DNA from: Desulfocapsa sp.
Lineage (GTDB): Bacteria > Desulfobacterota > Desulfobulbia > Desulfobulbales > Desulfocapsaceae
Length of the DNA stretch: 64,000 nucleotides
Assembly (NCBI GenBank): GCA_016765495.1
Contig: JAESPV010000007.1
Span: 163,263-227,262 of the forward strand
Direction: 5' to 3'
Made by a program: the position numbers and the translations under genes. Below the pieces are notes generated by a model. It did no database searches, had not been told where the DNA came from, and was given only the letters and a program-made list of their open reading frames with translations. The first letter of the stretch is position 1. The number at the start of each line of letters is the position of its first letter. Positions 1-9,777 of this stretch are shown piece by piece.

Positions 1-575
1 GGGGTAAGATATACACCTGGATACTCGGCAGGATACTCGCCTTCGGAGAGTACTTTAACAGGACCTGCAATATTCATATCTTTTTGAGCCTGAACCATGA
101 TAACGCCAGGATGGTCTTCAGGAGCGAGTTTCCAGAAATTTCCACCTACAGATTCTTCGCCTTCACCCATGAACACTTTCTCGCATTCCCACTTTTTATC
201 ATCAGCGGTCATTTCGTATGCTTCTTCAACGTGCATGGTTGCAAAAGTCTCACCATCTTTAACGAGAGCAATCTCATCTCCAACATTGATGCCTTCAGAT
301 TTGTCAACATCCAGGGTGATGGGTACAGGCCAAAAGGTTCCGTCAGCCATGGCGAAATTTTCACAAACACCTTTCCAGTCACCTTTGGTCATAAACCCGG
401 TAAGAGGGGAAAAACCACCAATTCCCATCATGATCAGATCGCCTTTGGCACGATCAGATATTTCAACCTGCTTCATGCCTTTTGCTTTCTCAAGCTCTGC
501 ATCACGATCAGCACCGGTAAGCAGCGCGCAAACAAGACCTTTTCCACCATGTGGAGCAACCAATTTTGAAGCCAT
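1..575 (-). CDS. sat: Sulfate adenylyltransferase (ATP sulfurylase), 5' part only
   Basis: Makes adenosine 5'-phosphosulfate from ATP and sulfate, the activation step of dissimilatory sulfate reduction (or the reverse step in sulfur oxidation and disproportionation). About 191 N-terminal codons are present; the gene runs off the left edge. The start at 575 is preceded by GAGGG. The N-terminus (MASKLVAPHGGKGLVCALL) and the following GIGGFSPLTGFM segment are typical of the single-chain Sat of deltaproteobacterial sulfate reducers. The HxGH catalytic motif lies beyond the window. Cytoplasmic. This gene is the main clue to lifestyle. Confident in the family. Confidence 0.93.
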   Translation of the reverse strand, partial: MASKLVAPHGGKGLVCALLTGADRDAELEKAKGMKQVEISDRAKGDLIMMGIGGFSPLTGFMTKGDWKGVCENFAMADGTFWPVPITLDVDKSEGINVGDEIALVKDGETFATMHVEEAYEMTADDKKWECEKVFMGEGEESVGGNFWKLAPEDHPGVIMVQAQKDMNIAGPVKVLSEGEYPAEYPGVYLT

Positions 576-726
576 AATGATTCCCTCTAAGTTAATTTTC
601 AAAATGTACTGCTCCAGATTTTAGAAACAGTAATAAAATGAACATCCATTCAGTTAATCGTCTCTATATATAAATCTGTGGAGTGAAAAGTCAAGTGAAA
701 ATTCTATTTTAGATCAAATTGAAAGG

Positions 727-1128
727 TCAGCGGGAAGCATCTAATTTGTTGGGTAAACCCGCCCATTCAAGAATTTTCCGATCTGCGGTAACAAGGGTCG
801 CAGATTCTTCGAGAGCTGTTGCCACAATTATACGGTCTGCCGGATCGCCACGCATATCTTCGAGTTGCCCTGCGCGAATAGCGATACCTCCGTGCATTGG
901 CAATTCGCACAATCCTTTCTGCAACAATTCCTTTCGCCACACATCAAGTTCCAGCCCAATTGAAACCCTGTCTTTTGCCACCAGCGTGGCAACTTCCCAA
1001 AAGCTAATCGATGCCACAGCAAGACTGCCTGCCTGCAAGGCATCATCAAGAACAGTTTTTGTCACCCGCCCGAGCCTATTGTTAGCCTCATCCAGCCAGA
1101 CAAGAACATGGGTATCTATAAGCAACAT
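727..1128 (-). CDS. VapC-type PIN-domain toxin
   Basis: A 133-residue PIN-domain protein, the usual VapC length, expected to be an Mg-dependent RNase toxin. It opens with LLIDTHVLVWL (first catalytic Asp at residue 5), has a central SFWEVATL segment supplying the conserved Glu, and late DPADRIIVATA and LVTADRKIL segments supplying further acidic residues. Its start codon overlaps the antitoxin stop by one base (TAATG), so the two are translationally coupled. It lies between copA and sat, all on the minus strand. RNA target unknown. Confidence 0.88.
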   Translation of the reverse strand: MLLIDTHVLVWLDEANNRLGRVTKTVLDDALQAGSLAVASISFWEVATLVAKDRVSIGLELDVWRKELLQKGLCELPMHGGIAIRAGQLEDMRGDPADRIIVATALEESATLVTADRKILEWAGLPNKLDASR

Positions 1129-1352
1129 TATTCAGCATCCCATTTCACATCAACAGGAGCTATCAAATCATCATTACTTTTAATTTTTCCCTTGTGCAAA
1201 CCAAAGAGTGTCTCAGGAACCTCTTTGTAGGCTCTAAGAATGGAAACCGGTTTACCGTTTTTTGTGATAACAATTTCCTCTCCGGTTTCATTTACCTGAT
1301 CCATTAAATGCAGGCATTTTGCTTTAAATTCAGATGCTTTCATTGTTTGCAC
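1128..1352 (-). CDS. Phd/YefM-family antitoxin of the VapC pair
   Basis: A 74-residue antitoxin when read from the GTG at 1352, which has AGGAGGG six bases upstream; an ATG nine bases later is less well placed. The first half (KASEFKAKCLHLMDQV, then EEIVITKNGKPVSIL) is the Phd/YefM DNA-binding fold. The tail (FGLHKGKIKSNDD) should wrap the toxin. A palindrome and tandem repeats just upstream fit autoregulation. A longer upstream reading would run into copA and is not credible. Confidence 0.85.
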   Translation of the reverse strand: MQTMKASEFKAKCLHLMDQVNETGEEIVITKNGKPVSILRAYKEVPETLFGLHKGKIKSNDDLIAPVDVKWDAE

Positions 1353-1397
1353 AGTACTCCCTCCTCTAATGTATTCGACTTTTAACAACCATATCAC

Positions 1398-1423
1398 GAC
1401 TATAGTCATAACCATAGTCATAA
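1398..1423. promoter_or_regulatory. Putative operator of the toxin-antitoxin pair
   Basis: A perfect 10-base palindrome, GACTATAGTC (1398-1407), is followed by a 12-base-period tandem repeat (TATAGTCATAA at 1401 and CATAGTCATAA at 1413). It lies 46-71 bases upstream of the antitoxin GTG. Phd-type antitoxins bind such short repeated palindromes to repress their own operons. Inferred from position and symmetry only. Confidence 0.45.
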
Positions 1424-1434
1424 TCAAGCTTTTT

Positions 1435-3690
1435 TCACGCTTTGAAGAACCGCAAACGCAAGGCATTAGACACTACAGACACAGAACTGAGCGCCATTGC
1501 ACCCCCCGCAATCATTGGGTTGAGTGCAGGCCCTCCAAACAGGGTGAGCACTCCTGCGGCGACTGGAATCCCGACTACATTATAGGCAAAGGCCCAGAAA
1601 AGATTCTGGCGTATATTGCGCATTACAGCCCGCGAAAGTGCAAGAGCCGTTATTACCCCGTCAAGGTTACCCTTCATAATAACCACATCACCTGATTCGA
1701 TGGCGATATCAATGCCGGTTCCCATGGCAATACCGATATCAGCCTGGGCAAGTGCCGGGGCATCATTGATACCGTCTCCAACCATGGCAACCCTGAGGCC
1801 GTCTTTCTGTAACTTTTTAATCACATCTGCTTTTTTATCAGGTAAGACTTCTGCAATCACTTCCGTTAAACCGGCCTGGTCGGCAATGGCACGGGCGGTT
1901 GTTTCCTGATCGCCGGTGAGCATTATTAACCGTAACCCCATATTCTGCATACGTTCAACTGCTTGCGGTACTTCATCTTTCAAAGTATCCGCAACGCCAA
2001 AGATGGCTGCGAAGTTCTTATTAACCGCAAGAAACAAGACTGTTTTTCCCTGTGCTGATAGCTCAGCAACTTTTGCATCCATGCCAGTGACACCGATACC
2101 TTTATCTTCCAATAACTGTTTATTCCCAATCAATATACTTTTTCCATCCACCTGCCCCTCTATACCTTTCCCCTGTATCGCATCAAAAGAGTGGGGTTGC
2201 ACCGGTTTGAGTTCTCTGTCAATCGCTCCTGTCACAAGTGCTTCAGCTAAAGGATGCTCAGAATTCTGTTCACAGGAGGCTGCAAGAAAAAGAAGTTCAT
2301 CAACATCTACTGTTTTCTCCACAGTCAGAATGTCGGTAAGTTTTGGCTTTCCGTGGGTCAGCGTTCCAGTTTTATCAAAAACCACAACTTCGACCTTTTC
2401 GGCGAGTTCAAGTGCTTCGCCGCTCTTCACAAGGACTCCAAGTTGAGCACCTCTTCCGGTACCAACCATAATAGAAGTTGGTGTCGCAAGCCCCATGGCA
2501 CATGGGCAGGCAATCACCAGAACGACGATAAAGAAACGAAGAGACGTCGAGAAATCAACACCACCGACAAAATACCAGGTGAGCCCTGTAAGCACTGCAA
2601 TGCACATTACAACAGGCACAAAATAGAGACTGATTCTATCGGCCATGTTTGCGATTGGAGCCTTCGATCCTTGCGCATCCTGCACAAGCCTCACTATCCT
2701 CGACAGCATGGTGTCCTGCCCAACCTGTTGTGCTTCAACATAAAGCACTCCATTACTATTTAGTGTACCTCCAATAACTGTATCATCTTCCTTTTTAGAG
2801 ACCGGCAGGCTCTCTCCTGTGAGCATGGATTCATCAACCACACTGTCCCCTTTTATTATCTTACCATCAACAGGAATTCGATCCCCGGGGCGAATCAGGA
2901 ACAGATCCCCCACCTTAAGTTTCTCAGCAGGAATTTCTTTTTGTGTCAGCTCAGCTCCCACCAGCAGAATTGCTGTTTCGGGTGTAAGCTGCATGAGTTT
3001 TGATATGGCATCGGAGGTATGTGATTTGGAACGGGTCTCCATATATTTACCAAGAGAAACCAGGGCAATCAAAACACCGGCAGACTCAAAATATAGATCC
3101 ATGACCTTCATGTGTATATCAACTCCGAGAAATATCTCTATCATATTCCAGGTTGAATAGATGAAAGCAGCTCCTGTTCCAACAGCGATGAGAGAATCCA
3201 TATTAGGCACCCGACGAAGAAGTGCCGGGATACCATTGATATAAAAATTACGCCCAAGAAACATTATGAGGGCAACAAGAACAAACTGGATAAAAGCGAA
3301 ATTCCTCGGGTGAGAGTGTGGATTTATAATACCGGGAAGAGTTAAGCCTATCATCTCCCCCATTGAAATAGCAAACAAAGGAATGGCAAGAAGCATTGAC
3401 CAGATCAGCTTCTTCTTCATAATTGCCAGACGTGCCGCAGTCTCAGCTCTGTTTTTCTTAAAAAGATCCTGCTGAGCACTTATGGGCTCAAGCTCAAAGC
3501 CCAGACCGCTGACACGTTCTGCAATTTCTGCAAAACTGTGCGCAGTATCATCCCAGTGAAGTTCCATGGTTTCAGAAGCTAGATTTACAGCTGCCTTTTC
3601 CACACCATTCATGCCGCCCACAACATTTTCAATACGGCTCGAACATGCGGCACAATGCATTCCTTTTACAGCTAATTTTAATTCTTTCAT
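1435..3690 (-). CDS. copA: Copper-exporting P1B-type ATPase
   Basis: A 751-residue Cu(I)-ATPase that pumps copper out of the cytoplasm. One N-terminal heavy-metal domain carries GMHCAAC (Cys13, Cys16). The membrane metal site CPC is near residue 395, the phosphorylated DKTGT near 440, the SEHPLA motif of the nucleotide domain follows, and GDGINDAP lies near 638. The C-terminal helix contains MALSS, as in Cu(I) pumps. The ATG at 3690 has GAGG about ten bases upstream. A remnant of a copper chaperone is divergently oriented next to it, which supports copper as substrate. Related Ag(I) transport is possible. Confidence 0.95.
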   Translation of the reverse strand: MKELKLAVKGMHCAACSSRIENVVGGMNGVEKAAVNLASETMELHWDDTAHSFAEIAERVSGLGFELEPISAQQDLFKKNRAETAARLAIMKKKLIWSMLLAIPLFAISMGEMIGLTLPGIINPHSHPRNFAFIQFVLVALIMFLGRNFYINGIPALLRRVPNMDSLIAVGTGAAFIYSTWNMIEIFLGVDIHMKVMDLYFESAGVLIALVSLGKYMETRSKSHTSDAISKLMQLTPETAILLVGAELTQKEIPAEKLKVGDLFLIRPGDRIPVDGKIIKGDSVVDESMLTGESLPVSKKEDDTVIGGTLNSNGVLYVEAQQVGQDTMLSRIVRLVQDAQGSKAPIANMADRISLYFVPVVMCIAVLTGLTWYFVGGVDFSTSLRFFIVVLVIACPCAMGLATPTSIMVGTGRGAQLGVLVKSGEALELAEKVEVVVFDKTGTLTHGKPKLTDILTVEKTVDVDELLFLAASCEQNSEHPLAEALVTGAIDRELKPVQPHSFDAIQGKGIEGQVDGKSILIGNKQLLEDKGIGVTGMDAKVAELSAQGKTVLFLAVNKNFAAIFGVADTLKDEVPQAVERMQNMGLRLIMLTGDQETTARAIADQAGLTEVIAEVLPDKKADVIKKLQKDGLRVAMVGDGINDAPALAQADIGIAMGTGIDIAIESGDVVIMKGNLDGVITALALSRAVMRNIRQNLFWAFAYNVVGIPVAAGVLTLFGGPALNPMIAGGAMALSSVSVVSNALRLRFFKA

Positions 3691-3783
3691 CGAAATAACG
3701 CCTCAACACAATATGACTCTTGAAATTCAATGAAGGATGAATAAACTTTTGAGAAACAATAATTCAACCTGGGGAGAAAGACA

Positions 3784-3979
3784 ATGGCAATAGTCTCAAT
3801 GAGAGGCCTGAGCTATCAACATTGTGTAGCGTCAATCAAAAACCTTTGGAAGAAATCCTGGAGATATAACCATTGAAGTAACTCTTGAGAATGCTGAGGC
3901 TAGCTATGAAGAGGATGATAATACAGAGGTTATGAAAGAGGGAATTGCCAGAATTGGTCTTGAAGTTGCCAACGAATAA
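3784..3979 (+). pseudogene. Frameshifted copper chaperone (CopZ-like HMA protein) remnant
   Basis: Read from the ATG at 3784 (GGGGAG upstream) the frame gives MAIVSMRGLSYQHCVASIK and then hits TGA at 3874. Removing one A from the five-A run at 3838-3842 restores a 64-residue frame through DITIEVTLENAEASYEED to TAA at 3977. That is the length and pattern of a CopZ-type heavy-metal chaperone, and it is divergent from copA, a normal chaperone position. The metal loop reads SYQHC, so the first Cys of CxxC is also lost. Both changes point to decay. A possible promoter (TTGAAA, 16 bases, TAAACT) lies at 3720-3747. Confidence 0.65.
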
Positions 3980-3981
3980 GC

Positions 3982-4017
3982 TTCCCCAGGTGTACTAAAA
4001 GACAAACACCTGAGGAA
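3982..4017. terminator. Hairpin between convergent genes
   Basis: A 12-base inverted repeat (TTCCCCAGGTGT at 3982-3993 and ACACCTGAGGAA at 4006-4017, one mismatch) separates the chaperone remnant from the converging exported-protein gene. It lacks a clear U tract, so termination is uncertain. Confidence 0.4.
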
Positions 4018-4026
4018 ACTGGTAAA

Positions 4027-4497
4027 TTAATTCTTCCAAACTCCATCTTCCAGAAATGGCTCTCCTGATGGACGATCTGGAGGTGTATCTTTAGTTTCAA
4101 CACTACTTTCTTGAGTGCTTACAATTTGTTCCTTTTGAGTCTCGGATAATCCCTTCATTGCAGAATCCACCCCTTTCCCTGAAAAAACTATAATTCTATC
4201 AGCAAGCCAAAAACCATTTTCATCTTTATTTATCAACAAAGCTTTTACCAAGCCACCCTGGTTTATAGCACTTTTACTGGCCAGAACCACGTTTCCATCA
4301 CCTGTATCCGACCAGACACTACCGAAATCAGAAATCATATAGTCTCCAACCTGAATTGCGTTCCCTTGTGGGCTCCACTCGAGCACAAGATCAACAACTT
4401 CAGTATACCCTTTTGGTAATTCATCACCAAAGGAGTTTCCTAGAGGTAACAGAGTGAAGAATAGCAACAGGAAAGTAATTATTCTATATCGCATCAT
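4027..4497 (-). CDS. Small exported protein at the end of the pilus operon, function unknown
   Basis: A 156-residue protein with a clear signal peptide (MMRYRIITFLLLFFTLLPLG). The start at 4497 is preferred over an upstream ATG because GAGG lies six bases before it. The mature part has a segment resembling a beta-sandwich (VGDYMISDFGSVWS) and a low-complexity Ser/Glu/Thr/Pro linker ending in EDGVWKN. It follows pilY1 by about 65 bases on the same strand, so it may be a pilus accessory protein, but no family was recognised. Confidence 0.6.
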   Translation of the reverse strand: MMRYRIITFLLLFFTLLPLGNSFGDELPKGYTEVVDLVLEWSPQGNAIQVGDYMISDFGSVWSDTGDGNVVLASKSAINQGGLVKALLINKDENGFWLADRIIVFSGKGVDSAMKGLSETQKEQIVSTQESSVETKDTPPDRPSGEPFLEDGVWKN

Positions 4498-4562
4498 AAT
4501 AGTCCTCATAATAGAAATTTAAAACCTCAAGCGTTAAAAAAGAAGCTTCTACCTCTTACCTG

Positions 4563-7500
4563 TCAATTAAACACCTGACGCCAAGATTTCAATTTTGCCC
4601 GCATCAAAGGTAAATTTACTTTAATTGCTTTAGGAGCCTGTCCTGTGGTTCCCACAAATAAAATGTCATTATGTATGGCAATCTCCCCGGATGGTTTACC
4701 AGATCCTACATAAATACCAGATACTTTCTGGATACCACCTCCATTAGCAACTACTGTATCCCCTGAATCAAAATCGCCATTTTCATTCAGATCAAAAACC
4801 GGTTTATCGAGAAATTCTCCACTCTCTGAATCAACAGCAAGAAGCCATGTGTCACCATTCCCTTCACATACATCACCATCAGGAATGAACGTAGTATAAA
4901 ATGTAATTCCAGAAACGATCAATGGTTGAGAGATTACACGCTCGCTTCCACCTGTGCCAGGGATTACCAGTTCATTCACCCATGAAAGATTGCTTGGATT
5001 GCATCGTCCTTCAGTAATATCTGTATTATTGGATGAGCAAGTAAGTGTACGGTACTTTCTCAGGTCACCAGAGTCGCCTGCTGTCCCGCTACCATCTAAA
5101 TCCACCTTATTCCCTTCTTCATCCACGGCATAGGCCTCTACAATATGAGTCTTCATCTGCACTAGATCAGTCTGTATATAAGCAGTTGAAGTGGCAGCCC
5201 CTGCATCAAATAAACCGTAGAAATATTGTTGATCAATCGTAAATTTATCAATCTGATCAACATACTTACCTGTTCCAAAATAAATCCAGACATCTCCATC
5301 ATTTTCGGCATATGCAAATCCCGCCTTAGCCGTAACAGGTGACTTGTGGTCAGTTCTTTTTGAGTCAAATAATAGCTCGGATACTGGTTTGTCACCAAAA
5401 CCAATGTCTTTTATCCTGTACATATCGCCATACAAATTTCCTAGATATACTCTGTCTGCAATATAACCATCGCCCTGGCTATCAACAACAAGGGGTGGTG
5501 ACGGTACATCATTTTTCAGTTCAGTTGCAGACAACTTAACATGATAGGTTGGTGCATCAGAAGCATCCAGCCAAAGTGAACTTTTATCCCAACTTTTGAC
5601 AGCAAAAAGATATGCTTCCTTATCAATCTGATCGATCTCATTTAAAGCACGCCCCGAACCAAAATACGTTGCCCAATCAGTAGCACCTGCACTGGCAGCA
5701 TTTACCCTCGCTATAGTCGGCAAGGAAGTTGCAAAACCTAACTCAGAATCATCTGTAGCCGTGAATTCCCAGAGAAATGTCGAAGCCACCTTTAAGAGAC
5801 TACTATTAACAGTTTTATCCGGTTCATCAAAATCTTCGCCATATGTTACATCCAGTGTGAAAAATGCGCTTCCTCCTTTGCCCAGTCCTGTAGTTAGGAT
5901 AGTTCTCCAGCCATTTGTTGAATCCACAAAAATATCCGCAGGTTCCGGAGAACCATCCAGAAGGAATTTATGGCAATATGCAGGTGAGCACATATCATCT
6001 TTTGATTCCGTAAATGACATTTTACTTTGAACACTACCTGGATAAAAACGCCATTTCTCTACACCATCTGCTAGATTAATCGCATGCAGAGCACCATCAT
6101 TTGCTCCCACATAAGCGATTGTATCTCTAGTCTTGACCTCAACGTTATATTTGAAATTTAAATATGAATCAAAGTTATAATAAAAGGGCGGATTACCTAC
6201 TATTGCAGGAGTAGAGTTAATAATATCCCCCATTGGTTTGCAAAGAAAGTTATCGTTGACAATTGAAGCATCAGTATAAGGGCTGACATACCCGGTGGCC
6301 GTACTGTCATAAATAAAACCATTAATTGAGGCTGGCATCACATCCCTGGTTTCCCAAAGATGAGTTGCTTCGAGTGCCCCTGTAAAAGGATCAAATTTAG
6401 TAGCCGAAATGTTACCAGTCCAATCAGATGCATCAAAAGAAGCAATCAATAAAACCTCTCCATTATCTGCTGATGTCGTTGGTGCCGGGGACGAACCATG
6501 AAATGCTTGAGCCTTTACATTGCTGACAATATTGTTCATAGCATCAATAAATTCTTTCCGGTTCTGAGCCATAAACGGAATCGACTTGGTTAAATCAGTA
6601 GGATCTTCATTATGCAGATGGTAGAGATAATCCTCATCATCTGCTTCTCCTGCCGCCTGCATTTTATCAACTATTCGTTGTAGCTGCGTAGCATTGGTCA
6701 AACCAAAACCAACTGCTACCACACTCACACCTTCTGCGATCAAGTCATCAACGACAGCATCAATCTTTGTATTATCGGTGCCAGTGTTTCCAAATCCATC
6801 AGTAACCATAATTACAATACGAGGCTGACAGGAAAGCGCAGAATACGTTTCATTATAATGACCATCTGACCTGTTGCCCTTGAAGTACTCCAAACCTCCC
6901 CTCATTGAAGGGGCAAGAGGAGTCCATCCTGAAGGAGAGCCATCATCTGCTATCGCCTGGAGGTCATCTTGATGAGCCTGATCATGTTCGTGAACTCCAA
7001 TGCGATAATTGGTGTAGTAATCAGGGGCATCATTATCGTCTCCAGAATTACCAGTTCCACCAGCCCAAGTAGCAAAACCCCAGGCAATACTGCGATCAAG
7101 AAAAACCTCCTTCAGGACGTCCTCTGCAATATTTATTCGACTCATGGATTCCGCCCAACTCCCTGGAGACCATGCTACTGAAGTTGCTGTCGGGGAGGCA
7201 GTTGTCAGATCGGTCAAATCAAGCACATCATCCTCATTAACACCCTGAATAGTTAAAGAGGTAGTAGCAGTATCGCCTTGATATGCAGTAAAGCTCAATA
7301 TAGCCTCTGAAACAGTAGTGCCAGGAGGGACACTGATAGCTCCGAAACGCAAGCCAACCGGTTCACCAGATCGGCCTAATTCCAGAAAATTTTCGTTGGT
7401 GTTAAGGCTACTACTACCAACCTGTACATCATCATCAGAAAAGAGAATGGTTCTCTCCACTGTCACTTCATTTCCTGTTGAAGCATCATTATATTTTATT

Positions 7501-8747
7501 GTCAGTTTTGGTGCGTCAGCAGGATCACCGTCAAAAGACCAGGCACGCCGCACTCCTGTTCCACTGACTATAAAAGCTATAGCATTATTCTCTACCCAAC
7601 CTTTAAGATCTATGATCTCCTGAACAATTGCTTGCAAATCTGGTGTGTTCTGATCTGCACTTTGAGCAATGGTCATAGAAGTACTCATACTACCTGAAGT
7701 ATCCAGCTGCACCATGATAGCAGGATTAACCAGGTTTTGTGCATAAAGTGGAATCTCTCCACAGGCAGCCGAAGTAGGAGCACCTTTAACCAACAGGGTC
7801 ACAGGAATCCTAAAAGGTGAGTTATGAGCAACGCCGGTTACTGTCAATTCTGCCTGATGGGTTCCTATGGCAAGTGCAGAAGTATTAAAGCTCACATTTA
7901 CGGTATAGGTACCATCTGTATTCAACACCGGTACAGTACCATTTCCGACCACAGCCCAACTCTGATTACTGGTGACCGTTGCATCAGCCAAGTCAGGTTC
8001 CCCGATATTAGTCAAATCAAAAGACATTGATGCTGCGTCAAATCCAACGAAACAGGTGGGGCCAAGTGACTGCGGATTCGATGTCCAATATGGTCCCGGA
8101 CAATTAGTCCGAGGATCGAAAGTAGTTACCATTGCAGGAACAGTTGCATCCGTCGGAGTTTCACCGCCTTGCGTTAAATAAAACCCGTCAATTCTCGTGC
8201 CAGGTTCCCGCATGGCAATTTTAATTCTATATGTGCCGGCTGCAGGAATATTAATAACATTTGCACGTACCTGCATTGATGAAGTCCAGATGTAACTATT
8301 ATAACTACTTCCAAAATTCCATGCTCTCCAGTCTACATCATTGGTATTGTCATTGTCATTGTCGACAAAGAAAAACATAGAGTCCTGACTTACACTATAT
8401 CCTTTACCCCGCATCCAGAATTTGTAATCACCTGCTGTAGTAAAAGTCACTTCATATTCTTTTACTTCTTTACCGGGATGATCGTTACTAGCATACCCAC
8501 CAGAGCCGGTTTCCAGCACCTGACCGCCATTGATGGCATTAGCATCACTAACCACGTTAAACTCATCATCAGACGTAGCGCCAGCATCCAAATTATATGA
8601 ACCAGTAAAATGCTCCGCCTCTATATACGTCCCATTAGGATCAATAGGACAAAGTGCTTCAGCCTTATCTGACGCAATTGAACAAATAACCAATGCCACA
8701 CAACAAAAACAGAGCAGAACCCGTTGTAATTTTGTTTTCTTCATCAT
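4563..8747 (-). CDS. pilY1: PilY1-type type IV pilus tip adhesin with added N-terminal domains
   Basis: A 1394-residue exported protein expected at the pilus tip, where PilY1 promotes pilus assembly and surface sensing or adhesion. Order: signal peptide (1-31); a carbohydrate-binding-module-like beta domain that starts TYIEAEHF (about 36-195); an immunoglobulin-like domain (about 215-325); a von Willebrand A domain with the MIDAS motif DTSGSMS near residue 348, interrupted by a beta-rich insert; and a C-terminal PilY1 propeller (YVGANDGALHA near 882). Asp-rich loops near 1219 and 1322 look like calcium sites. AGGAG precedes the start by six bases. Last large gene of the minor-pilin operon. 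Confidence 0.88.
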   Translation of the reverse strand: MMKKTKLQRVLLCFCCVALVICSIASDKAEALCPIDPNGTYIEAEHFTGSYNLDAGATSDDEFNVVSDANAINGGQVLETGSGGYASNDHPGKEVKEYEVTFTTAGDYKFWMRGKGYSVSQDSMFFFVDNDNDNTNDVDWRAWNFGSSYNSYIWTSSMQVRANVINIPAAGTYRIKIAMREPGTRIDGFYLTQGGETPTDATVPAMVTTFDPRTNCPGPYWTSNPQSLGPTCFVGFDAASMSFDLTNIGEPDLADATVTSNQSWAVVGNGTVPVLNTDGTYTVNVSFNTSALAIGTHQAELTVTGVAHNSPFRIPVTLLVKGAPTSAACGEIPLYAQNLVNPAIMVQLDTSGSMSTSMTIAQSADQNTPDLQAIVQEIIDLKGWVENNAIAFIVSGTGVRRAWSFDGDPADAPKLTIKYNDASTGNEVTVERTILFSDDDVQVGSSSLNTNENFLELGRSGEPVGLRFGAISVPPGTTVSEAILSFTAYQGDTATTSLTIQGVNEDDVLDLTDLTTASPTATSVAWSPGSWAESMSRINIAEDVLKEVFLDRSIAWGFATWAGGTGNSGDDNDAPDYYTNYRIGVHEHDQAHQDDLQAIADDGSPSGWTPLAPSMRGGLEYFKGNRSDGHYNETYSALSCQPRIVIMVTDGFGNTGTDNTKIDAVVDDLIAEGVSVVAVGFGLTNATQLQRIVDKMQAAGEADDEDYLYHLHNEDPTDLTKSIPFMAQNRKEFIDAMNNIVSNVKAQAFHGSSPAPTTSADNGEVLLIASFDASDWTGNISATKFDPFTGALEATHLWETRDVMPASINGFIYDSTATGYVSPYTDASIVNDNFLCKPMGDIINSTPAIVGNPPFYYNFDSYLNFKYNVEVKTRDTIAYVGANDGALHAINLADGVEKWRFYPGSVQSKMSFTESKDDMCSPAYCHKFLLDGSPEPADIFVDSTNGWRTILTTGLGKGGSAFFTLDVTYGEDFDEPDKTVNSSLLKVASTFLWEFTATDDSELGFATSLPTIARVNAASAGATDWATYFGSGRALNEIDQIDKEAYLFAVKSWDKSSLWLDASDAPTYHVKLSATELKNDVPSPPLVVDSQGDGYIADRVYLGNLYGDMYRIKDIGFGDKPVSELLFDSKRTDHKSPVTAKAGFAYAENDGDVWIYFGTGKYVDQIDKFTIDQQYFYGLFDAGAATSTAYIQTDLVQMKTHIVEAYAVDEEGNKVDLDGSGTAGDSGDLRKYRTLTCSSNNTDITEGRCNPSNLSWVNELVIPGTGGSERVISQPLIVSGITFYTTFIPDGDVCEGNGDTWLLAVDSESGEFLDKPVFDLNENGDFDSGDTVVANGGGIQKVSGIYVGSGKPSGEIAIHNDILFVGTTGQAPKAIKVNLPLMRAKLKSWRQVFN

Positions 8748-8784
8748 TGCTTACTCCTTATTCTCTATTTTCTTAGCGCCACTC

Positions 8785-9318
8785 TCAATAACCGATTCGG
8801 AAAACCTTTTTTACTTGGGTTTCTACTTCAACGGTTCCCTCAGCACTACAGTTTATGCCATATTGAAAATCACGATAATTTGCTCCAAATTGTATAGCTT
8901 TCGTATCTTTCTGATAGAGTACTCGATACCAATACGGAACAGTTGCAATCGTGCCATCTTGTGAGTTAGCAGGAAAATCATCATTAAGTTCGGTATCAGC
9001 TCCATCTCCAAAATTCCGAACAATCTGATAATATTCACTTCCCCAATCTATCGTTGTATCTGCAGGTTTTTTTGTTTGATTTACTGTCGGTGGTGGAGTG
9101 GCAGTATTATTCAAAAACGACCCTCCCTGTTTCCAACCACTATCAGCGGTATAAAATCTCTGAGACGCCTGTCTCTCATTGCCGGCAATATTAAGTTCCA
9201 TTATGGCTGTATTGGTTGCTGCCATGCCAAGTAACGTTAAGACAACCATCATGATCATTGCAGTTATAAGGGCAAAACCATCTTGATTTTTTTCCACCTT
9301 TATCGTCTTATTCTCCAT
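8785..9318 (-). CDS. pilX: PilX-type minor pilin assembly protein
   Basis: A 177-residue protein with a prepilin-like N-terminus: a short charged leader, QDGFALITAMIMMVVLTLLG as the hydrophobic stalk, then NIAGNERQASQRFYTADSG, which is characteristic of PilX N-terminal domains. The position-5 Glu of classical pilins is absent, as is usual for PilX. Its ATG overlaps the pilV stop (TGATG). Probably part of the minor-pilin/PilY1 complex that primes type IV pilus assembly. Confidence 0.85.
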   Translation of the reverse strand: MENKTIKVEKNQDGFALITAMIMMVVLTLLGMAATNTAIMELNIAGNERQASQRFYTADSGWKQGGSFLNNTATPPPTVNQTKKPADTTIDWGSEYYQIVRNFGDGADTELNDDFPANSQDGTIATVPYWYRVLYQKDTKAIQFGANYRDFQYGINCSAEGTVEVETQVKKVFRIGY

Positions 9319-9773
9319 CAGAAAAGCCTATGTTTGTAGAAATTCACAGTGAGTACTTTGGCAATAGCCTTATCATTATAGTTGACAGAGAGCGTGACAG
9401 CCTTAACCCCGACTTCGTCGGGTTCATCCGTCTGTCCATCACCATCATTATCACCATCTCCTACCACCCATTCTTGCACGCTCCAGCTAATAGAAGTGAC
9501 TCCAGGTGGCAGAGTCAGAGTAGTAGAAAATTCTGTATGGCTATGAGGATTAGAAGTATCTTTCATTGTTGCATCATCATATTCGACACTCATCAAACGT
9601 TCATAACAATCCGTAGCTACAGATGAAGCCATGGTCAAGCTATTTGCAGTAGAATTGCCTTTAATAGCACTAATCTGCATGCTAGAAAGAGTTAAAATTC
9701 CTATAGTCAGCACCAGCATGGCTATTAAAGCTTCAATAAGAGTAAATCCATCTTGTTCAGCTATCTTTTCCAT
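9318..9773 (-). CDS. pilV: PilV-type minor pilin
   Basis: A 151-residue pseudopilin. The leader ends at G|FTLIEALIAMLVLTIGILT, a prepilin peptidase site with the conserved Glu5. The ATG at 9773 lies four bases after the pilW stop and has GGGA upstream; a TTG 15 bases earlier would overlap pilW and is less likely. An Asp-rich stretch (GDGDNDGDGQTDEPDE) in the C-terminal half may bind calcium. Minor pilin initiating pilus assembly with PilW, PilX and PilY1. Confidence 0.85.
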   Translation of the reverse strand: MEKIAEQDGFTLIEALIAMLVLTIGILTLSSMQISAIKGNSTANSLTMASSVATDCYERLMSVEYDDATMKDTSNPHSHTEFSTTLTLPPGVTSISWSVQEWVVGDGDNDGDGQTDEPDEVGVKAVTLSVNYNDKAIAKVLTVNFYKHRLF

Positions 9774-9777
9774 CGGT

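Noticed and set aside
84..624. Long plus-strand frames over the left edge
   Set aside because: They are antisense shadows of sat, whose product is clearly recognisable on the minus strand.
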